Both the position numbers and the translations under genes were made by a program. Shown here one piece after another: positions 18,501-24,006 of a stretch of 25,662 nucleotides of DNA. Each line of letters begins with the position of its first letter. Position 1 is the first letter of the stretch. Source of the DNA: Bacillota bacterium (GTDB lineage: Bacteria; Bacillota; Clostridia; Peptostreptococcales; Anaerovoracaceae); contig JAFZRG010000022.1 in assembly GCA_017619985.1 (NCBI GenBank), positions 1-25,662 on the forward strand, given 5' to 3'. The notes under the pieces are model-generated. The model was not told the DNA's origin. It saw nothing but the letters and a program-made list of their open reading frames with translations, and did no database searches.

Positions 18501-18978
18501 AGACGTCCACGATATCGCCGCGCACGGCGAACTGGCCGCCGGCTTCCGCTGCGGCCTCCCTCTCGTACCCCATGCGCGCGAGGCGCGCGATCAGTTCGTC
18601 GCGGCTGAAGGAAGAACCGTTCTCCAGCACGATGCTGTCCCGGAAGAACACATCCGGAGGCGGCAGTTTCTTCAGAGCGCCGAGGACAGGCGCGATGACG
18701 ATGACCTTTTCGTCCCCGCCCAGCGCCGCAAGGCCCGCGATCTCCTCCTGCAGCTGCGCCGTGGACTTCGCTTCATAGCGGAACGAGGCGCTTTCCACGT
18801 CGGGAAGCACCAGGATGCGCACGTCGGTAAAAAAGGACAGGTCCGAAGCGATCCTCTTCGCGCGGCTCGCGGAAGTCGTTAGGATCAGACCCTGTCCGTT
18901 TCTCTCTTTGATGAAGTTTGCAGCCAGCGGGGCGATCCGGATCTCGGAAAGCCCCGTCAGGTTAACAAGTTTGCCCAT
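15562..18978 (-). CDS. mfd: transcription-repair coupling factor
   Basis: DNA translocase that pushes stalled RNA polymerase off damage and recruits UvrA. The protein has 1138 residues, slightly shorter than Bacillus Mfd. A UvrB-homology module fills the N-terminus (GGQFAVRGDIVDVF at 147-160). The RNA polymerase-interacting domain starts near residue 468 (IKKGDYVVHEAHGVGRF). The translocase has Walker A GDVGYGKTE at 619-627 and DEEQRFG at 720-726, then SATPIPRTLHMS and QLRGRVGRS. A TRCF C-terminal domain that masks UvrA binding ends the protein. The start overlaps the pth 3' end by 17 bases, and its GGAGGA site lies inside pth. It stops directly before thrH. Confidence 0.97.
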   Translation of the reverse strand: MGKLVNLTGLSEIRIAPLAANFIKERNGQGLILTTSASRAKRIASDLSFFTDVRILVLPDVESASFRYEAKSTAQLQEEIAGLAALGGDEKVIVIAPVLGALKKLPPPDVFFRDSIVLENGSSFSRDELIARLARMGYEREAAAEAGGQFAVRGDIVDVFVPGRDDPVRIEFFDTDIDSIRSFDAATQRSKETLDSVRIWPAQVMVRNEEAFARGLKNISSAYARSMRRPLSQEQLDKLRERRDYLIECVEEGMNYQYLEGFLSYFYEQPALVWDYVKDPAFLFVDDPSRMEEILNFYDKEEEENRRVILERCFGVPEDFRSLPDRADLKKTQLQAQRCDVYYCTPFTQQIPYTDRLDEIVSYTTKQAPVFNGHMEPLEQELKRYAKNGYRIVIACSSEDRISNLKDFLGRAGLENRVELRYGRLSQGTEFFDDKILYLSESDIFVHTKSQTRRKKSKGREIKAFTDIKKGDYVVHEAHGVGRFVGIEKLTVDGSQRDYLKIRYAGEDVLYVPVDQMESIQKYVGSESVAPKINRLSGGDWQKTKARAKAAIRDMAEDFLRLSAQRQMTPGFAFGPDSAWQKEFEDAFPYEETADQLRAAEEIKKDMQSPNAMDRLLCGDVGYGKTEVAARAIFKCLEEGKQAAVLVPTTILANQHYHTFLDRFKEYPFNVEMLSRFRTEKQQEKVLKGLASGDVDLVVGTHRLLSGDVKFKDLGLLVVDEEQRFGVEHKDAIKKLKMNVDVLTLSATPIPRTLHMSLIGVRDMSVLEEPPEDRYPVQTYVMEQDDLMIADAIRRELGRGGQVYVVYNRVSGIQTVARRIRELVPEANVVVGHGQMGERELEDVMMKFLDGEHNVLVATTIIESGLDIPNVNTMIIMDADRFGLSQLYQLRGRVGRSNRMAYAYLVYKKDKVLSEVAEKRLRAIREFTEFGAGFRVAMRDLELRGAGNILGVEQSGHMLSVGYELYCKLVEETVRELQGGMPEEAQPEADTSVELGIPAFLPESYVADELTRLSMYKRIASIASDDDKYEVTDELLDRFGDLPRPAQNLLDIALIRSMASRCGISKVALQHKKLVLLFEEKNCLGPELFAALMDDYGLRLTIYGGVEPRVALALDKAPAAQEAEVILTTMLAFREEAS

Positions 18979-19609
18979 TCTCCTCCGTCTGAGACGCTTC
19001 GGGAGAGACTTCGGTCTCCTCCTGCGCCTGCGGCTTCTTCTGCTTCTTCGGTTTATGGTTGTACTGCTGCATGGCGGCCTTCGGGCCTTCCTTCACCCAG
19101 CAGATGATGGCGTCTGCCGCCTTGTCGATGGCGTCCGCCAGAGGCTTCTGCTCATCTTCGGCAGGCTTGCCCGTCACGTAGGACACCAGGGGGATGACGT
19201 CGCTCTTGCCCGTTCCGATGCGGATGCGGGGGAAGTCATCGAACTGCAGCTGATAGATGATGCTGCGCATGCCGTTGTGCGTACCGGCGCTCCCCTTCTC
19301 CCGCAGGCGCAGGTCGCCCACGGGCAGATCGATATCGTCGTAGACCACGATGAGGCGGCTGGGGTCGATGCCGTAATACGCGACGATCTCCCGCACAGCC
19401 TCCCCGGAATTGTTCATGTAGGTCTGCGGCTTGACCAGGATCACCTTTTCCGTCCCGATGCGGCCTTCGCCCAGCAGCGAGCGGAACTTCAGACGGCGGA
19501 TGTCGATGCCCAGTTTATACGCCAGGACGTCCATCGTCAGGAAGCCCATGTTGTGCCGCGTCTGTTCGTATTCTCTTCCCGGATTGCCCAGGCCGCAGAT
19601 GATATACAT
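18962..19609 (-). CDS. pth: peptidyl-tRNA hydrolase
   Basis: Recycles tRNA by cutting peptidyl-tRNA released from stalled ribosomes. The catalytic His19 lies in GLGNPGREYEQTRHN (6-20), with Asn9 nearby. Asp92 is in VVYDDIDLP, and GSAGTHNGM (107-114) forms the binding cleft. The core ends near residue 186. A 29-residue tail follows, first Lys/Gln/Pro-rich and then Glu-rich. It is absent from the E. coli enzyme (194 residues), and its last codons overlap the mfd start by 17 bases. prs ends 18 bases upstream, and a GGAGAAG site lies in the gap. Confidence 0.96.
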   Translation of the reverse strand: MYIICGLGNPGREYEQTRHNMGFLTMDVLAYKLGIDIRRLKFRSLLGEGRIGTEKVILVKPQTYMNNSGEAVREIVAYYGIDPSRLIVVYDDIDLPVGDLRLREKGSAGTHNGMRSIIYQLQFDDFPRIRIGTGKSDVIPLVSYVTGKPAEDEQKPLADAIDKAADAIICWVKEGPKAAMQQYNHKPKKQKKPQAQEETEVSPEASQTEENGQTC

Positions 19610-19627
19610 CGCCGTGTTCTTCTCCGT

Positions 19628-20587
19628 TTAGCCGAACAGTTCGCTGACCGGATTGTTCGTGAAGATGCGGATGAGGGTCTCTGCGAACAGAGGCGCCACG
19701 GACAGCTGCTTGATCTTGTCGATCTTCTTCTCCTCGGGCAGAGGAATAGTGTTCAGGAAGACCATCTCCTCGATCTGGGAGTCGCGGATGCGCTGGATGG
19801 CGGGACCCGACAGAACGGCATGGGTCGCACAGGCCTGCACGCTCTTCGCGCCCATCTTCTTGATAGCGTTCGCCGCGTTGCAGATGGTGCCGGCGGTGTC
19901 CACAAGGTCGTCTACCAGGATGCAGTCTCTGCCTTCGACTTCGCCGATGATATTCATGATCTCGGATTCGTTGGGCTTGGGACGGCGTTTATCGATGATG
20001 GCGATCGGCGCATTGAACGGCTTGGCGAAGCTTCTGGCACGGCTCACGGAACCGTGATCCGGAGAAACGATCGTAACGTTGTCCCAATTGCCTTCAAACT
20101 TTTCCTGCATGTATTTGGACAGGATGGGCTGACCGATCAGATGATCCACGGGGATGTTGAAGTAGCCTTGGATCTGGGCGGCGTGCAGGTCCATGGTGAC
20201 GACTCTGTCAGCGCCTGCTGCCATAAGGATATCCGCGACCAGCTTGGCGGTGATGGGATCTCTGGGCTTTGCCTTGCGATCCTGACGGGCATATCCGTAA
20301 TAGGGGATGACCGCGTTGATACGGCCTGCGGAAGCTCTCTTCATGGCATCGATCATGATGAGCAGTTCCATCAGGTTATTGTTGACCGGGTTGCAGGTGG
20401 ACTGGACGATGTAGATATCCAGGCCGCGCACGGTCTCCTGAAGGTTGACGTATACTTCACCGTCGGCAAACGTGGTGACTTCTGCCTTGCCGGGCGTTCT
20501 GCCCATGATGCCCGCGATCTCTTCCGCCAGTTCCGGATTGCCGTTGCCTGCAAAGATCTTGTAATCAGCGAATACTCCGTTATTCAT
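19628..20587 (-). CDS. prs: ribose-phosphate pyrophosphokinase
   Basis: Makes PRPP from ribose 5-phosphate and ATP for nucleotide, His, Trp and NAD synthesis. From ATG 20587 it has 319 residues, the usual length. FADGEVYVNLQETVRG marks the N-terminal half, DLHAAQIQGYF the pyrophosphate/metal site, and DDLVDTAGTI the ribose-phosphate loop. An upstream in-frame ATG at 20635 would add 16 residues; it is rejected because it has no ribosome site and would lie at the predicted transcription start. AAAGGA stands 7 bases before the chosen ATG. It has its own promoter after the spoVG terminator and leads pth and mfd. Confidence 0.95.
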   Translation of the reverse strand: MNNGVFADYKIFAGNGNPELAEEIAGIMGRTPGKAEVTTFADGEVYVNLQETVRGLDIYIVQSTCNPVNNNLMELLIMIDAMKRASAGRINAVIPYYGYARQDRKAKPRDPITAKLVADILMAAGADRVVTMDLHAAQIQGYFNIPVDHLIGQPILSKYMQEKFEGNWDNVTIVSPDHGSVSRARSFAKPFNAPIAIIDKRRPKPNESEIMNIIGEVEGRDCILVDDLVDTAGTICNAANAIKKMGAKSVQACATHAVLSGPAIQRIRDSQIEEMVFLNTIPLPEEKKIDKIKQLSVAPLFAETLIRIFTNNPVSELFG

Positions 20588-20594
20588 CTTGTGG

Positions 20595-20600
20595 TCCTTT
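20595..20600 (-). promoter_or_regulatory. ribosome binding site that fixes the prs start
   Basis: AAAGGA on the minus strand, 7 bases before ATG 20587. No comparable site precedes the longer start at 20635. Confidence 0.75.
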
Positions 20601-20639
20601 CTTGCGGCGATTGCCGTTGTTTCATAGTCATACACATTC

Positions 20640-20648
20640 AGTATATCA
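20640..20648 (-). promoter_or_regulatory. extended -10 promoter of prs
   Basis: On the minus strand TGATATACT, that is TG, one base, then the -10 hexamer TATACT (20640-20645), gives an extended -10 element. A clear -35 is missing, as is usual with extended -10 promoters. Transcription would begin near 20633, below the spoVG terminator. Confidence 0.55.
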
Positions 20649-20674
20649 TTGCGGCGGTCAAGAAGAAAGAGAAC

Positions 20675-20703
20675 AAAAAGAAAAACGGCAGGTTTGCCGT
20701 TTT
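20675..20703 (-). terminator. intrinsic terminator after spoVG
   Basis: On the minus strand the stem AAAACGGCA pairs with TGCCGTTTT (20695-20703 and 20682-20690) around a 4-base loop. A T-rich run follows (TTTTT, C, TTTTT from 20684 down to 20675). It begins about 20 bases after the spoVG stop and closes a one-gene transcript. Confidence 0.88.
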
Positions 20704-20723
20704 ATCTTTTCCTTATCCGATGG

Positions 20724-21014
20724 TTAAAACGCCGGTTCTTCGGGTTCCTTGGCCGGGATCGCGCCGCACGTCTCTTCGTACTTTTCGAAGATCGCGTCGG
20801 AGATGCGCTTTCTCGTTTCGGCCTTCAGGGGATGCGCGACATCTTTATAGACCTCGCCGACTTTCTTGTTCGGCATGGCTACGAAATAGCCCTTGTCGCC
20901 TTCGACGATCTTGATGTCGTGGACGACGAATTCGTCATCGAACGTAACAGAAGCAACGGCCTTCATCTTGCCGCCGTTGTCCATCGTGCGGATGCGTACA
21001 TCTGTGATCTGCAT
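20724..21014 (-). CDS. spoVG: SpoVG RNA-binding regulator
   Basis: A 96-residue SpoVG protein, starting MQITDVRIR and containing ASVTFDDEFVVHDIKIVEG and YFVAMPNKK. SpoVG binds nucleic acid and regulates septation, sporulation or virulence, depending on species; it also occurs in non-spore-formers. The start is uncertain by two codons: a GTG at 21020 is 5 bases after AAAGG, while the homology-supported ATG at 21014 is 11 bases after it. The C-terminal tail after residue 85 is Glu/Pro-rich. It has its own promoter and terminator. Its neighbour prs fits the Firmicutes order, but the glmU that normally lies between them is absent. Confidence 0.94.
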   Translation of the reverse strand: MQITDVRIRTMDNGGKMKAVASVTFDDEFVVHDIKIVEGDKGYFVAMPNKKVGEVYKDVAHPLKAETRKRISDAIFEKYEETCGAIPAKEPEEPAF

Positions 21015-21053
21015 ACACACACCAACCTTTCATGTTATAAATTGAATACACAC

Positions 21054-21076
21054 GCCCGGTTCTGCAAGGTCCGGGC
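21054..21076 (-). promoter_or_regulatory. hairpin at the predicted 5' end of spoVG mRNA
   Basis: An inverted repeat, GCCCGG and CCGGGC (21071-21076 and 21054-21059), with an 11-base loop. No T run follows on the minus strand, so it is not a terminator. With the -10 at 21084-21089, transcription would begin near 21077, so the stem stands at the very 5' end. Such stems often stabilise mRNA, which is the likely role. Confidence 0.55.
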
Positions 21077-21083
21077 AAACCCT

Positions 21084-21111
21084 ATTATACACTACTTTGC
21101 CGCTTTTTCAA
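21084..21111 (-). promoter_or_regulatory. sigma-A type promoter of spoVG
   Basis: On the minus strand TTGAAA (21106-21111), 16 bases, then a perfect TATAAT (21084-21089). The -35 lies inside the last codons of murC. It is the best promoter in the window. Bacillus spoVG uses sigma-H; this one reads as a housekeeping promoter. Confidence 0.8.
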
Positions 21112-22477
21112 GAATCAGCTCGCCGACCTTGTAGATGTCGCCGGCGCCCATGGTGATGACGATATCGCCCGGGCTCGTGTTGTTGCAGACGAACTCCGCC
21201 ATGGATTCGAATTCGGGCAGGAAGTAGACTTCCTTATCCGGATGCTTGATCTTGATCTCGTCCATGAGCTTCTTCGAAGACATCTTGTAGATGTTCTTCT
21301 CTCTCGCCGCGTAGATCTCCGCCAGGATGATGACATCCGCATCGGCGAAGGCGTCCGCAAACTGGTCGAACAGCGCCATGGTGCGGGTATAGGTGTGCGG
21401 CTGGAACAGGCACCAGGTCTTCTTGTGCGACAGATTCTTCGCCGCCGCAAGGGTCGCGCGGATCTCCGCGGGATGATGGGCGTAGTCGTCGATCACGGTG
21501 ACCCCGCCATCCGTCTTGCCGATGACGTCGAAGCGGCGCTTCGTGCCGGTAAAACTCTCGAGCGTCTTTTCGATGATGTCCAGATCGACGCCCAGCGCGA
21601 GGCAGGTAGCCGTCGCAGCAAGGCTGTTCGAGACGTTATGCTCACCGGGCACCGCCAGTTCGATGCGCCGCAGGAACTCGCCCCTGCAGTACAGATCATA
21701 GCTCGGCATGCCGAAATCGTTGAACTTGATGGCCTTCGCGTAATAGTCGCTCGCTTCGTTGAAGCCGAACGTGACGACTTTGCACGGCAGGTTCTCCGTG
21801 ACGGACTTGACGAACGGGTTGGAGTCGAACGCGACGATCAGACCGTTTGCCGGGACCTTTTCCGCAAACTTTCCAAAGGATTCCGTGATGTGGTTGATGT
21901 CCTTGAAGTAGTCCAGGTGGTCCGAATCGATGTTCAGGATGATCTCCGCCCAGGGCCGCAGGGACAGGAAGCTGTCCATGTATTCGCAGGCCTCCGTCAC
22001 GAAGTACTCGCTGTTGCCGACCTTGACGTTGCCGTGGAACTGGTTCAGGATGCCTCCGACCAGGATGGTGGGAGAATAACTGGCCGCTTCGAGGATCAGA
22101 CTGACCATGGACGTGGTCGTCGTCTTTCCGTGCGTGCCGGAGACAGCCACGGAGATCTGATAATCCGCCATGATGGCGCCCAGCGCTTCCGCCCGGGTGA
22201 TGATGGGGATGCCGCGCCGTCTGGCTTCCGCCAGTTCCGGATTCTCCATGGAGACGGCCGCGGAATACACCAGCAGGTCCGTGTCGCCCAGGTTGTCGGC
22301 GTTGTGGCCGATGAAGACCTGCGCGCCCTGCTGTTCCAGCATCTCCGTCACGGAGCTTTCCTTCATGTCCGAACCGGATACCCGGTAGCCTCTGGACAGC
22401 AGGATCTCGGCGATGCCCGAAAGACCGATGCCGCCGATCCCGACGCAGTGCACGTGTTTAAAGTTCTTCAGATCCAT
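21092..22477 (-). CDS. murC: UDP-N-acetylmuramate--L-alanine ligase
   Basis: Adds L-alanine to UDP-MurNAc, the first peptide step of peptidoglycan synthesis, in the cytoplasm. The protein has 461 residues. The N-terminal UDP-binding GIGGIGLSGIAEIL is at 13-26. The ATP loop SGTHGKTT is at 113-120, with Lys118. The ligase motif DDYAHHPAEI lies near residue 325, and a typical Mur C-terminal domain follows (LFQPHTYTRT). The start has a GAGGAG site 5 bases upstream, and thrC ends 35 bases before it. The spoVG promoter is embedded in its 3' end. Confidence 0.97.
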   Translation of the reverse strand: MDLKNFKHVHCVGIGGIGLSGIAEILLSRGYRVSGSDMKESSVTEMLEQQGAQVFIGHNADNLGDTDLLVYSAAVSMENPELAEARRRGIPIITRAEALGAIMADYQISVAVSGTHGKTTTTSMVSLILEAASYSPTILVGGILNQFHGNVKVGNSEYFVTEACEYMDSFLSLRPWAEIILNIDSDHLDYFKDINHITESFGKFAEKVPANGLIVAFDSNPFVKSVTENLPCKVVTFGFNEASDYYAKAIKFNDFGMPSYDLYCRGEFLRRIELAVPGEHNVSNSLAATATCLALGVDLDIIEKTLESFTGTKRRFDVIGKTDGGVTVIDDYAHHPAEIRATLAAAKNLSHKKTWCLFQPHTYTRTMALFDQFADAFADADVIILAEIYAAREKNIYKMSSKKLMDEIKIKHPDKEVYFLPEFESMAEFVCNNTSPGDIVITMGAGDIYKVGELILEKAAK

Positions 22478-22512
22478 TTGATCTCCTCTCCGATCTTGCC
22501 GATCGATCCGGT

Positions 22513-23997
22513 CTATTTTCTTCCGCGAATGGTCTCGCGCACGAAGTCCTTCATGTCTTCCCTGGGGATGGCGCCCGCGTGGAGGATCGCTCTGCTCTTC
22601 AGATCCTTCAGCCCGTAGGGCACCCTTACGCCGCTCGCTGCGCTGAGCGCGTCGATGGCCGCAAATTCGTCCGCCGCCTTCGGCAGGCCGATGGCGCCGC
22701 TGACCGCCGCAGCGAACTTGTACGGGCTGGCCGTGGACGCGATGACCGTCGGCGTTTCATCGCCGGTCTCCGCAACGTAGTCCTTGTAGACCTTGTAGGC
22801 CACAGCCGTATGCGTATCCATCAGGTAATGATCCTTCGCGTAGATGTCGCCGATCGCCGCCAGGATCTCCTCTTCCGTCGCAAATCCGGCCGCGAACTGC
22901 GAAAGACCTGCCTTGATGGCGTCGTTCGCCTCGTAGTGCTTTTCCGATGCCAGGCTGTCCATCATATCCCGCACCGCCGCATCGTCGCATCCGCTCAGAT
23001 GATAGAGCAGGCGTTCAAGATTGCTGGAGACGAGAATGTCCATGGACGGGGAATTCGTGACGTAGAACTCCCTGCGGGCGTCGTAGACACCGGTATGGAA
23101 GAAGTCCGTCAGGACTTTATTCTTGTTGGACCCGCAGATCAGTTTGTTCACGGGAACGCCCATCTGCTTGGCGTAGTAGGCGCTCAGGATGTTGCCGAAG
23201 TTGCCGGAGGGCACGCAGATGTTGATGGGGTCACCCGCCTGCACCCTGCCGTTCTTCACCATCTGCGCGTAAGCCCAGACATAGTAGGCGACCTGGGGCA
23301 GCAGGCGTCCAACGTTCATGGAGTTCGCCGCCGAGAAGCGGTAGCCGAGCGCGCCGACCTCTTCGCCGAATTCCTTATCGTTCAGGATGGCCTTCTGCGT
23401 CGTCTGCGCGTCGTCGAAGTTGCCGAAGATGCTGGTGACGTAGGTGTTCGATCCGGTCGCCGTGCGCATCTGCTGTTCCTGCACCGGGCTCACCGCGTGA
23501 TCCGGGAAGAACACGATGATGCAGGTGCCGGGCACGTCTTCGAAGCCCTTCAGGGCTGCCATGCCGGTGTCACCGGACGTGGAGACCAGGATGCAGACCG
23601 TCTTGTCTTCCTTTTCCTTGGCCAGCGCCGTGGTCATCATATAGGGCATCAACGCCAGCGCCATGTCCTTGAAGGCTGCCGTCGGTCCGTGATACAGCTC
23701 CAGGAAATCCGCGCCGCCGGCATGGACCAGCGGAGCGACGTCTTCCGCCTCGAACTTGTCCGTGTAGGCGCCGTTCAGGCAGGCTTTCAGCTCTTCGTCC
23801 GTATATTCGTCCGCGTATGGCTTCAGGACTTCCGCCGCCAGCGTCTTGTAATCCATCGCGGCGTATTCCGCCCAGGACTTGTCCAGTTTCGGGAACTCTA
23901 CAGGAACGTAAAGGCCCTTATCCGCCGCTATGCCCTGGATGACCGCGCCGGAGAGATTCTTTTCCGGGGCCTGTCCCCTCGTGCTTTTAAAGATCAT
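22513..23997 (-). CDS. thrC: threonine synthase
   Basis: PLP enzyme that turns O-phosphohomoserine into threonine. It is 494 residues, of the long class with an N-terminal capping domain (starts MIFKSTRGQAPEKN, AADKGLYVP). The PLP lysine is Lys110 in HGPTAAFKDMAL, and STSGDTGMAAL and PSGNFGNILSAYYAK are further signature blocks. The AGGAGG ribosome site overlaps the gltX stop codon, 9 bases between the genes. It is upstream of murC on the same strand. Its substrate could come from ThrH, encoded at 14962-15561; no homoserine kinase is in view. Confidence 0.96.
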   Translation of the reverse strand: MIFKSTRGQAPEKNLSGAVIQGIAADKGLYVPVEFPKLDKSWAEYAAMDYKTLAAEVLKPYADEYTDEELKACLNGAYTDKFEAEDVAPLVHAGGADFLELYHGPTAAFKDMALALMPYMMTTALAKEKEDKTVCILVSTSGDTGMAALKGFEDVPGTCIIVFFPDHAVSPVQEQQMRTATGSNTYVTSIFGNFDDAQTTQKAILNDKEFGEEVGALGYRFSAANSMNVGRLLPQVAYYVWAYAQMVKNGRVQAGDPINICVPSGNFGNILSAYYAKQMGVPVNKLICGSNKNKVLTDFFHTGVYDARREFYVTNSPSMDILVSSNLERLLYHLSGCDDAAVRDMMDSLASEKHYEANDAIKAGLSQFAAGFATEEEILAAIGDIYAKDHYLMDTHTAVAYKVYKDYVAETGDETPTVIASTASPYKFAAAVSGAIGLPKAADEFAAIDALSAASGVRVPYGLKDLKSRAILHAGAIPREDMKDFVRETIRGRK

Positions 23998-24006
23998 ATC
24001 TGCCTC

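Noticed and set aside
18815..20914. A 699-codon plus-strand frame opposite mfd, pth, prs and spoVG
   Set aside because: It is antisense to four recognised genes and crosses their borders and a terminator. No ribosome site or family likeness was seen.
21054..21076. Hairpin as the murC terminator
   Set aside because: There is no T run on the minus strand after the stem, and it lies downstream of the spoVG promoter.
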